From: Pseudobdellovibrionaceae bacterium
Lineage (GTDB): Bacteria > Bdellovibrionota > Bdellovibrionia > Bdellovibrionales > Bdellovibrionaceae
DNA: 64,000 nucleotides
NCBI GenBank assembly: GCA_016719575.1
Contig: JADJYV010000013.1
Span: 1,488,001 to 1,552,000 of the forward strand
Direction: 5' to 3'
Each line of letters opens with the position of its first letter. Within the stretch, counting starts at the first letter, position 1. Shown here one piece after another: positions 1 through 6,724 of the stretch. The position numbers and the translations under genes are program-made. Below the pieces are notes generated by a model. The model made no database searches, was not told the DNA's origin, and worked only from the letters and a program-made list of their open reading frames with translations.

Positions 1-2
1 TC

Positions 3-671
3 TGCGATGGGATTGCTTTGAAGATTGACGATATGTCAGGTCTTGAAGCCTTCATGAAAATCGCCCAAGAGAAGTCGCTTGGATATTCTGCTGCCAAAAA
101 TGTTTTGATGCTGAAGTTTGACGGTCTTTTTATGGCCGTCTTAAGTTTCGGGAGCTTTGCGCTTTTATATATCGCGAAATACCTAACGATTATTCTCTAC
201 TATTTTTATTGGGCGCTTCTTTCGATCTGTGCTCCACTTATGATTCTCTGTTACATTTTCCCGAGCACAGCGCGAATCACGGTCAATCTTTATAAGGGCC
301 TCATCGAAGTCGCTTGCTGGAAAATTATCTGGGCAATTTTATCGGCAATGCTGAAATCTGTCTCGTTCGGATTTATTTACGAAAATGAACAAGCTTATCT
401 TCCGCTTGTTGCGATGAATTTCATAATCGCGATTGCGCTCCTTTATACACCAAAGGTTCTGCAATCCTTGACTGGTGAAGGTATCAATTCAACAGCTCGA
501 AGCATTGGTTCTACGGCTGCTAGCGCCGCAACGATGATGTTAATACCAGTTACAAAACTCGCAATGGGACAAACCTTAGCGCAATCCCTATTGCCGAAAA
601 GTCTTAGTCATTTGGCGCGAAGGCCAAAATCAAACACAACCCACAATTCAAACCGGCCCCGAAGGTCGTAA
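3..671 (+). CDS. VirB6/TrbL-like conjugative transfer inner-membrane protein (5' partial)
   Basis: The reading frame is open to the left edge, so the true start lies outside the window; an internal TTG at 18 is probably not the start. The visible 222 codons encode several hydrophobic segments, including LYIAKYLTIILYYFYWALL and a second cluster near LVAMNFIIAIALLYTP, followed by a basic Ser/Asn-rich tail. This pattern fits a polytopic VirB6/TrbL channel component of a type IV secretion system. The assignment rests mainly on topology and on position directly upstream of VirB8-, VirB9- and VirB10-like genes. It is separated from the next gene by 12 bases that contain a good ribosome-binding site (aaggaggtg). 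Confidence 0.6.
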   Translation, partial: CDGIALKIDDMSGLEAFMKIAQEKSLGYSAAKNVLMLKFDGLFMAVLSFGSFALLYIAKYLTIILYYFYWALLSICAPLMILCYIFPSTARITVNLYKGLIEVACWKIIWAILSAMLKSVSFGFIYENEQAYLPLVAMNFIIAIALLYTPKVLQSLTGEGINSTARSIGSTAASAATMMLIPVTKLAMGQTLAQSLLPKSLSHLARRPKSNTTHNSNRPRRS

Positions 672-683
672 GGAGGTGCAACT

Positions 684-1274
684 ATGAATAAAAAAATCAT
701 GCTACACGCTAGTCAATACCCGAAGGCCATGAAGGAATTTGCGGAAGAAAATCTGAATCTTAAATTTCTTTGCGGAGTATTGCTTGGGGTTTTCGTTCTC
801 ATGCTTCTGCTGGTTCTTTATCTCGTAAAACAAGGGCCAACAGTTATCGCACTCGACGGGACTGGTGAGGTCTCTCGCATTGAAACCAAAGTCACAGACG
901 TTCAGATTGAATCTGCCATGAAGGAGTATATCAAGCATAGATATTCCTGGGATGAGAAAACGATTGCCGACGAAGTAGGTAAGGCAAAGTTTTTCGTGCT
1001 GCCATCACTTGCTTCTGCATTTGAAAGATCAATGCTGGAAACACAGAAATTTGTCCGCGAAAAGAAAGTGCACCAGCGCGTGTATCCAAAGTCCGTTTCG
1101 GTTGATCTTAAAGAGAAGAAAGTTACTGTGCTCGCGGATAGAATTACAGAGTTTGATAACTTAAAAGCTGCAACCGAAATGCGTTTGGTTTTTCAATTCA
1201 CCGTTGATGATCGAACAGTCGTAAATCCTTGGGGTGTCTACATCACCAAAGAGACCGAAGAGGCTGGGCGATGA
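684..1274 (+). CDS. VirB8/TraE-like type IV secretion protein
   Basis: A 196-residue protein with a short cytoplasmic N terminus, one membrane segment near residues 28-50 (FLCGVLLGVFVLMLLLVLYL) and a periplasmic remainder. This is the layout of VirB8/TraE inner-membrane assembly factors, whose periplasmic part has an NTF2-like fold. Length and topology fit the family, as does the order in front of VirB9- and VirB10-like genes. Its stop codon overlaps the next start by four bases (ATGA), which suggests translational coupling within the transfer operon. Confidence 0.65.
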   Translation: MNKKIMLHASQYPKAMKEFAEENLNLKFLCGVLLGVFVLMLLLVLYLVKQGPTVIALDGTGEVSRIETKVTDVQIESAMKEYIKHRYSWDEKTIADEVGKAKFFVLPSLASAFERSMLETQKFVREKKVHQRVYPKSVSVDLKEKKVTVLADRITEFDNLKAATEMRLVFQFTVDDRTVVNPWGVYITKETEEAGR

Positions 1275-1981
1275 GAATGGCGCTAATGGCTCTTCTTAGC
1301 GCATCCCTCTGGTCATCATTGTCGACGGCCCAAGTCCGAAAGGTTGCGATTAAAATTGATGACATTCTGACGGTAAAAGCGGCTCTTGGGATTGCTACAA
1401 TCATTCAACTGCCAGAGACGATACAGTCCGCAATCATCGGAGATCTGTCAGGGTTCAAAGTTGAATACTTAGACCGAGCCGTGACGATTAAGCCCCTTCG
1501 CTCCGGTGTAAAAACCAATCTTTATCTCGTAACTGAAAAGAGGCGTTACAATGTCAGGCTCGTTACACTTAGCCAGGCGTCGGCTGACTACATTGTTTAT
1601 GTGAAAACTCTGGATCAAGTTGCGCCATCGAATAGATGGGTAAAGGTTGGAAAATCGCAACAACTTGACGGCATCAAACTTTCTGTCGAGAGAGTCGGTC
1701 TTTCAGGAAGTGGTTTTATTCTAATTGATGCAAGGCTCACGACAACCTCATCTCAAGGATTTTCGGTCAAACCAAGCGACTTTGAGATCAAGCAAGGTGG
1801 AAATTCAAAGGTAATAAATGGGCTCTTTGTATCTGACCTGAAAATTTCGAAAGATAAACCAGTGTTGATCGGGATATCTCTCGCAAAGTCAGACTTGATT
1901 TCGAAAAAGCCGGTCACTATCGAGCTAAAATCTAGAAATACATTTTCCCTTACTTTGGCCGAGGAGCTTCTATGGAAGTAA
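1271..1981 (+). CDS. VirB9/TrbG/TraK-like type IV secretion outer-membrane complex protein
   Basis: A protein of about 236 residues. I take ATG 1271 as the start because it overlaps the upstream stop as ATGA and begins a clear signal peptide (MRMALMALLSASLWSSLSTAQ). An earlier in-frame codon at 1229 lies inside the upstream gene. The mature protein is beta-rich, with a VirB9/CagX-like N-terminal pattern (IATIIQLPETIQSAIIGD and TNLYLVTEKRRYNVRL). VirB9 proteins form the outer-membrane core of type IV systems with VirB7 and VirB10. The frame overlaps the next gene by 10 bases. Confidence 0.65.
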   Translation: MRMALMALLSASLWSSLSTAQVRKVAIKIDDILTVKAALGIATIIQLPETIQSAIIGDLSGFKVEYLDRAVTIKPLRSGVKTNLYLVTEKRRYNVRLVTLSQASADYIVYVKTLDQVAPSNRWVKVGKSQQLDGIKLSVERVGLSGSGFILIDARLTTTSSQGFSVKPSDFEIKQGGNSKVINGLFVSDLKISKDKPVLIGISLAKSDLISKKPVTIELKSRNTFSLTLAEELLWK

Positions 1982-2931
1982 ATAATTGGCTCAAGGGTTC
2001 TCTTGAGAAAACGAAGAACACCCTCTTGAAAATCAAGGGTTCCTTTTTCCAGAAGAGCGATGTCAGCCAAAAGACAGATGTCAATTTTAGGGCTTTCAAG
2101 GTTTTAGGCGCAATCGCGATTGTTGTTTTTGTTGCGGTGGTTTTTCTAATGCCCACTGATGTGCCCGTTGAGTTTACGGAGAAAATTGATCGACCAGAAA
2201 CAAATCGGGATGCAACCAAAGAATCATCTGGGGCGAAAAAGAATGAGACAACGGCTGAAAACCTCTGGGGTTCACCAAAAATGGCACTGCCGGGCGGAAT
2301 GGGCTCATCTCAAGTGAACTACAACACCTCAATGGTGATCGGGTCCAAATCTGGCAACGCAAAAACAGAACTTCGGGCTGGAATAAGACTTCCGCTGAGA
2401 CTCTTAGATAAGGTGGTCGTTTCCCAAGAACCAGTTCCCATATTAGCGGAGCTTATTCTCAATTCTGAATCTGATTCCGGCCTGAAGCTTCCGGCAGGAA
2501 CTAGATTTTACGGAGAAGCTAGTTTTCAAAAAGGATCGGACCGAGCGACTGTTCGTTTCAGTCAAATTTCTTTACCGAACGGACAGATTCGCAAAGTTTC
2601 GGCTCTTGCCCTTAGCAAAGATGGCCAGCCCGGAATCGTTGGCCGAATTTTTTCTGATGGTATGAAAAATACCGCAGGCCAAGTCCTTACGACATTCGTT
2701 GGGGGACTTGCCGCAGGGAGCATGGAGACTGATATCTTAGGAAGATCCAAGGGCGGAATAGAGAATGGTCTGCTAGGTGCTGTTGCCGCTACCGCGCAGT
2801 CACGCGCTCAAGCTTATGGTGAAAAATTAAAAACTGAACGTGAGTGGATCGAACTTGGTGCGGGTCTCGAGTGTGATGCCGTATTGAGCGAGGCTCTTAA
2901 ACTACAAGAGGGAGGTGACAACTATGAGTGA
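1972..2931 (+). CDS. VirB10/TrbI/TraB-like type IV secretion protein
   Basis: A 319-residue protein with a cytoplasmic N terminus, one membrane segment at about 45-62 (AIAIVVFVAVVFLMP), a low-complexity charged linker, and a C-terminal periplasmic domain. That domain has the VirB10 beta-barrel features LPAGTRFYGEASF and a helix-rich GG/GA region near residues 225-270. VirB10 spans both membranes and links the coupling ATPase to the outer-membrane core. The protein is shorter than many VirB10s, mostly because its proline-rich linker is short. It overlaps the coupling-protein gene by eight bases. Confidence 0.7.
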   Translation: MEVNNWLKGSLEKTKNTLLKIKGSFFQKSDVSQKTDVNFRAFKVLGAIAIVVFVAVVFLMPTDVPVEFTEKIDRPETNRDATKESSGAKKNETTAENLWGSPKMALPGGMGSSQVNYNTSMVIGSKSGNAKTELRAGIRLPLRLLDKVVVSQEPVPILAELILNSESDSGLKLPAGTRFYGEASFQKGSDRATVRFSQISLPNGQIRKVSALALSKDGQPGIVGRIFSDGMKNTAGQVLTTFVGGLAAGSMETDILGRSKGGIENGLLGAVAATAQSRAQAYGEKLKTEREWIELGAGLECDAVLSEALKLQEGGDNYE

Positions 2932-4570
2932 CGATAAAAGATCAGAGACGACAGATCGAGGGTTTGCGATCATGGCCCTAGCCCTTACAGTTTTCGTAGG
3001 ATGGCTTAAGTATAAGACTGAGATCATCGCCTTCTATTTGAAGTGGCGCTATGGGGTTGCCTTAGTTGTCACGCTTGCTGTTATGGCCGCCTATGTGAAA
3101 CTCCGTAATAAATTTATCTCACTTTTTAAGGATGGAGACCTAGAAAACGAAATCCTGGCACCCACCGAGGGTGAGGATTCTGTTTTCGCAGGGATCACGC
3201 CGAAGGGTAAGTCGATTTTCATTAGGCAGTCCTTTAGACGGATGCACACACAAGTTGTTGGTACAACAAACGCCGGTAAAACTGAGTCGGTCATTGTTCC
3301 CTGGGCCATTGATGATATTAAAAAGGGGCGTGGTCTTATTATCATCGACGGAAAATCTGATCGAAGCCTCCTCGACAAACTATATGCGTACGCAAAGAAG
3401 CATCACAGAGAGCACGACGTTCGCATTCTGTCGCTTTGTAACGTGGACATCAGCCACACGTTCAATCCATTTACGAATGGTTCTGTCCTTGAAATTGCGG
3501 AACGAGTATTCGCCGCTCTCAATTTTGAGAACGAATATTTTAAAAGCATTCAGTATGATGCATTTCTCCACTGCCTTCTGCTTTTAGAAGACGCGAAAAT
3601 CAAACCTACCCCCTGTCGAGTGATCGATTGCTTGAAGAGTGAAAAGCATTTGGCAAGTCTCGCTAACAAATCCCAGAATCCAAAACTAAAGGATTGGGCT
3701 AAAGACTTTCTAAGCTTGAAACGCGAAGAGAGGGAGCAGCGCACGAGCGGCCTTGTCGCTCAACTTCAAAGTTTTGCTGTCGGTGAAACCGCTTCAATCT
3801 TTAATAGCGAGCAGTCAGATATTGATCTTGAAAGAGCATTGGAGGATGGCGAGATCATCTACTGCCAGTTGCCAGCCTTAAAGGTACCGACACTTGGTAA
3901 GGCCACTGGGAAGATTATTCTGCAATGCCTACAGAGCGCAGTTTCATCGCGACATCTTGGTAGATCGGAACACAAAAAATTCTTTTCTGTCTATCTCGAT
4001 GATTTTACCGAATACCTCACACCGGGGTTCGTAACGCTTCTGAATAAATCCAGAAGTGCAAACGTCGGAATTGTTTTTGCTCACCAAGCCCTAGGAGATC
4101 TAGCGGGTCTTGGCGAAGGTATCCAAAATACGATCCTCACCAACTCAAATCTCAAGGTATTCATGAGGACCAACGAGCCTGAGTCAGCAGAATACTTCTC
4201 GTCTGTGATCGGGACGCTCCAGACCAATAAGGTCACTGAACGACAAAAGGACGGATTCTTGGGCGCCACTAAGACCGGCGACGGCTCGGTTCGCGCGGCT
4301 GAAGAATTCAAATACCATCCGAACGTCTTTAAACAGGAGCTCGGGGTCGGAGAAGCGGTCATGGTTCTTCCACACGCTAAAGGCAGTCTGCCGGTTCGAA
4401 TCAAGTTCAAGAAAAGCTTCGATCTGGATGCGCAGGTCATTCCAAAACTTAAGAAGGCAGAGCCTCTTGGAATGGGGCAGATGCTTTCTGAGAAACCAAA
4501 GAACGAAAAGGCCGACGCTGGCATGGAGCTGCTAGCTTCGGCCAATGAAGACCAGAAGGAGGCCGCATGA
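2924..4570 (+). CDS. VirD4/TraD-type coupling ATPase of the conjugation system
   Basis: A protein of about 548 residues. ATG 2924 is preferred over an earlier in-frame codon because a strong ggaggtga site lies six bases before it. There are two N-terminal membrane segments. A P-loop GTTNAGKTES sits near residue 112, a nucleotide-binding acidic stretch FSVYLDDF near 350, and a TraD/TraG recognition-type C-terminal half includes FAHQALGDLAGLGEGIQNTI. Coupling proteins bring the relaxase-DNA complex to the secretion channel. Complete ATPase motifs suggest it is functional. Its stop overlaps the next start as ATGA. Confidence 0.85.
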   Translation: MSDDKRSETTDRGFAIMALALTVFVGWLKYKTEIIAFYLKWRYGVALVVTLAVMAAYVKLRNKFISLFKDGDLENEILAPTEGEDSVFAGITPKGKSIFIRQSFRRMHTQVVGTTNAGKTESVIVPWAIDDIKKGRGLIIIDGKSDRSLLDKLYAYAKKHHREHDVRILSLCNVDISHTFNPFTNGSVLEIAERVFAALNFENEYFKSIQYDAFLHCLLLLEDAKIKPTPCRVIDCLKSEKHLASLANKSQNPKLKDWAKDFLSLKREEREQRTSGLVAQLQSFAVGETASIFNSEQSDIDLERALEDGEIIYCQLPALKVPTLGKATGKIILQCLQSAVSSRHLGRSEHKKFFSVYLDDFTEYLTPGFVTLLNKSRSANVGIVFAHQALGDLAGLGEGIQNTILTNSNLKVFMRTNEPESAEYFSSVIGTLQTNKVTERQKDGFLGATKTGDGSVRAAEEFKYHPNVFKQELGVGEAVMVLPHAKGSLPVRIKFKKSFDLDAQVIPKLKKAEPLGMGQMLSEKPKNEKADAGMELLASANEDQKEAA

Positions 4571-4854
4571 GATTCGTAATTGTCATTTTAGCGCTGGCTG
4601 TATCGGCATGTAGTCACATTCCTAGATGCGGAAATCCTGACGGCGCAAAAGTAATTCTATCTGGCAAAGAGACCTGCGTGGTTCGTATTAGGCAGGTAAC
4701 GGTCGGATCTGATCTTAAAATTCCGCAAAGCCTCAAGGATTCTCGGCTCTCTCAATTCACCCTTGAATGGATCGAGCCCGGCATGACTGAAGGCCGCATT
4801 GAGCTTGGTCACTTTGTGCTCTTGCCGATTTCGTCTAGGCAGGATTCCAATTGA
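4567..4854 (+). CDS. Small predicted lipoprotein in the transfer operon
   Basis: A 95-residue protein with a lipoprotein signal peptide ending in the lipobox AVSAC, so Cys15 should be lipidated. Several further Cys residues follow (RCGNP, ETCVV). In this position a small lipoprotein could act as the VirB7/TraV-like partner of VirB9, but I see no family match and that role is inferred only from context. Both ends overlap neighbours by four bases, so it is firmly part of the operon. Confidence 0.55.
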   Translation: MRFVIVILALAVSACSHIPRCGNPDGAKVILSGKETCVVRIRQVTVGSDLKIPQSLKDSRLSQFTLEWIEPGMTEGRIELGHFVLLPISSRQDSN

Positions 4855-5501
4855 GAACTTTGGACTACACCATCATCAAACAGGCACAAGAATTTACTGC
4901 TCGGTGGGGATTTTTAACGAGAGATCTTTTCTTTAAGTTTTTCTGCGAGAAGCAACGCTCTCAAAAATTTGAGTATTGGAATCGGCTCGCCGAAACGGGC
5001 CTCTTTGTAAAATCGAAATCCAATTCAGAGGTTTTATTTTTGAGCAGAAAAAGTAAGAATCTCTTTGCGGGTGAGTCACGGCCCTCAAGATTTCATGTCT
5101 TCATCGACCACGATGCCATCGTTGCAGATGTGTTGCTAACACTTGAACAACTTGATCTGGTTCGGGAGTATTGGCTGGAAGATGAGCTGATGAGAGACCC
5201 GCCGCTTGCCTACAGGGTGCTTGGAGCAGACAAGGTCTATCGGATTCCTGATCTAGTTTTTGATTTGAAAACTCCGACTGGCGGCCAAGTGAGATGCGTC
5301 TTAGAAATCGAAAAGACTTTAAAAACGTCTGCCCGTTACGAGAGGATGGCTCTCGCTTACGGAGACTATGATCATATCAATTTGGTGCTGTTTGGTTGTG
5401 AAAGTAGCTATACCGAAAGCATTATTAAGAGATCGTTTTCTGCGAGTCTTGGTGGCGGTCAAAGAGTCGTTCCAGGCACATTTTGTACGAGGACTTTCTA
5501 A
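4851..5501 (+). CDS. Winged-helix plus PD-(D/E)xK-like protein, resembling the replication-relaxation family
   Basis: A 216-residue protein starting at a TTG that overlaps the upstream stop. The N-terminal ~75 residues look like a winged helix (FTARWGFLTRDLFFKFF). The C-terminal part has a nuclease-fold signature: PDLVFDL followed by VLEIEKT. This combination resembles replication-relaxation family proteins found on plasmids and conjugative elements; I call it from pattern, not from a search. The end is odd. After about residue 205 the sequence becomes uninformative, while the neighbouring frame from 5483 gives a sensible helical continuation, so a one-base loss in the T run at 5481-5484 may have truncated it. 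Confidence 0.5.
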   Translation: MRTLDYTIIKQAQEFTARWGFLTRDLFFKFFCEKQRSQKFEYWNRLAETGLFVKSKSNSEVLFLSRKSKNLFAGESRPSRFHVFIDHDAIVADVLLTLEQLDLVREYWLEDELMRDPPLAYRVLGADKVYRIPDLVFDLKTPTGGQVRCVLEIEKTLKTSARYERMALAYGDYDHINLVLFGCESSYTESIIKRSFSASLGGGQRVVPGTFCTRTF

Positions 5502-5665
5502 AATTGGCACTGTCGGCAAAAGTTCGATTTGCCGACAAAGAGTTTATCTTGGAAAAAATGTTTCAGCTTGTAACCCAACAGCCAATTCAAAATTTGAATT
5601 CTAAAGCGGATGTAAACCGGACAGCCGTCCGGTTTAGAAATTCAAAAGTTGAAGAGGTCGGATGA
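5483..5665 (+). CDS. Short frame, probably the displaced C terminus of the upstream gene
   Basis: A 60-codon frame overlapping the previous gene by 19 bases, with a TTG start and no convincing ribosome-binding site. Its peptide begins YEDFLKLALSAKVRFADKEF, a good amphipathic continuation of the upstream nuclease-fold protein. Adding one T to the run at 5481-5484 would join the two into a product of about 276 residues. Either the gene is frameshifted or this is a small coupled gene. It contains two palindromes (5584-5600 and 5614-5635), so part of it may also act at the DNA level. Confidence 0.35.
   Translation: MYEDFLKLALSAKVRFADKEFILEKMFQLVTQQPIQNLNSKADVNRTAVRFRNSKVEEVG
5584..5600. repeat. 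17-bp palindrome (8-bp arms, 1-bp centre)
   Basis: The arms AATTCAAA and TTTGAATT flank a single A. It is the first of three inverted repeats packed into 215 bases between the transfer genes and the recombinase module, and could be a protein-binding site of an origin of transfer or an operator. Confidence 0.6.
5614..5635. repeat. Perfect 9-bp hairpin with a 4-base loop
   Basis: AAACCGGAC and GTCCGGTTT flank AGCC. The stem is strong, but only TTTAGAAATT follows, not a long T run, so it is a poor intrinsic terminator. It lies 62 bases before the larger hairpin at 5698-5798. Confidence 0.6.
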
Positions 5666-5697
5666 AAAAAAACTACGAGAATTCAGTTAGTTCGCAG

Positions 5698-5798
5698 CCA
5701 CCCAACTCCTCCCCCTTGAGCAGTAGCTCTTCCTGTCCACCCCCACCCAACGAGTAGTTGGTTGAAGGTGGACAGGAACCAGGGGAGGAGTTGGGTGG
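5698..5798. other. Long nested inverted repeat, candidate oriT or structured RNA
   Basis: A 101-base element in a non-coding gap (5666-5848). The outer arms, 5698-5716 and 5781-5798, pair over 18 bp with one bulged C. The inner arms, 5730-5741 and 5767-5778, pair perfectly over 12 bp, and an apical stem CCAAC/GTTGG sits at 5747-5761. A small side hairpin GAGC-AGTA-GCTC lies at 5718-5729, giving a branched fold. No T run follows, so it is not a standard terminator. Its place between transfer genes and the next operon fits an oriT; a 5' leader structure for the gene at 5849 is the alternative. Confidence 0.6.
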
Positions 5799-5848
5799 AT
5801 TAAAATATGGGAGGTAGATAGATATTTAAATAATAAGGAGGTGAATAC

Positions 5849-6271
5849 ATGAATACAGAAGAAAAGAATAAAGACGTAAAAACAAAAGACGAAGTCACAA
5901 AAAAAGAAGGCCGGATTGTCGTAAGTACTGAGGCTGAATTGGTAGTTGGCGAGATGACAGATCGTGTGAACGACGGTTTTGATGCGGGCCGAGCCAATCG
6001 CTATGACGTCGCCAGTTTCATGATTCTCTGGTTTAAGAATAATGCTCCTGATGACGCGATCTTAGAAATTCGCCGCCGTTCGGCAAATGCTTTTTCGATG
6101 CTCGATGCGCTTCAAAAGAAGTATAAGGCTCTCGGAGAGGTGCCGCCAGACATCCAAGCCGTTCTGGATAAACATTTCTTTGGTGAAGCCGCCAAGGAGC
6201 AGAAAAAAGCGAAAAAGAACTTGAAGCAAGAGTGTATCACAGATACACTTATTGAAAGTGAGCAAGTATGA
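5849..6271 (+). CDS. Hypothetical element protein, first gene of the recombinase operon
   Basis: A 140-residue soluble protein with a very strong ribosome-binding site (aaggaggtg) five bases before its ATG. The first 35 residues are charged and probably disordered (repeated KDVKTKDE-type sequence). The middle is helical (RYDVASFMILWFKNNAPDDA and FSMLDALQKKY), and the tail is Lys-rich. I do not recognise the family. It begins an operon with an XRE-type regulator and the integrase. Its stop overlaps the regulator's start as ATGA, so an accessory role in regulation or DNA processing is plausible but unproven. Confidence 0.6.
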   Translation: MNTEEKNKDVKTKDEVTKKEGRIVVSTEAELVVGEMTDRVNDGFDAGRANRYDVASFMILWFKNNAPDDAILEIRRRSANAFSMLDALQKKYKALGEVPPDIQAVLDKHFFGEAAKEQKKAKKNLKQECITDTLIESEQV

Positions 6272-6525
6272 ACCCAAAACAATTCAAAGAAACTCGGGAG
6301 CAACTTGGACTCACGCAAACGGATCTCGCCAAACTCTTAGGGTTATCGGGAAAAGCTCCGATCAGTCACTTTGAGATTGGATTCAGGACGCCAAGTCCGC
6401 TTATCAGTGCCGTGATGAGCTACTTAGGAAGTCTCTCTGAGCGTAAAGCTCAGGATTTTATCGAAGAGTTTCAACGGCACATTGATGAAGCGCAGAAGCC
6501 GACTAAAGGCCGCAAGCGTGGGTAG
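6268..6525 (+). CDS. XRE/Cro-type helix-turn-helix regulator
   Basis: An 85-residue protein dominated by an XRE-family helix-turn-helix near residues 4-55 (FKETREQLGLTQTDLAKLLG then ISHFEIGFRTPS), with a short charged C terminus. Such small Cro-like proteins typically control excision and transfer genes of mobile elements. Coupling to the upstream gene by an ATGA overlap and closeness to the recombinase support that role. The binding site is unknown; the palindromes at 5584-5798 are candidates. Confidence 0.8.
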   Translation: MNPKQFKETREQLGLTQTDLAKLLGLSGKAPISHFEIGFRTPSPLISAVMSYLGSLSERKAQDFIEEFQRHIDEAQKPTKGRKRG

Positions 6526-6724
6526 GAAATCCACCTATATAGCGGCGGTGGATTTTGATGATGAAGGTATGACGGTCGAGCTGATAGGTGTCCCCGATAA
6601 TTCGGAAGACGCCGATGCCCGACGCGAGAGAGTCGAAAAGCTCGTCGCAAAAATCATCCTTCTTGGCCAAACCAGAGGACGACCTCGAAGGGAGGAACTA
6701 GATGAAGAACAAATCGCAGCCTGA
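6518..6724 (+). CDS. Small acidic/basic hypothetical protein upstream of the recombinase
   Basis: About 68 residues from a GTG at 6518, which overlaps the regulator's stop by eight bases and has AAAGG about nine bases upstream. An ATG at 6485 would add 11 residues but overlap more. The sequence is a short beta-strand region (STYIAAVDFDDEGMTVELIG), an acidic helix and a basic GRPRRE motif resembling an AT-hook. It overlaps the recombinase start by 23 bases. Small proteins beside large serine recombinases can be directionality factors, but I have no family evidence for that here. Confidence 0.5.
   Translation: MGRKSTYIAAVDFDDEGMTVELIGVPDNSEDADARRERVEKLVAKIILLGQTRGRPRREELDEEQIAA

Noticed and set aside
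3171..3587. 138-codon open frame inside the coupling-protein gene
   Set aside because: It is a shadow in another frame; the T4CP motifs in the main frame are unambiguous.
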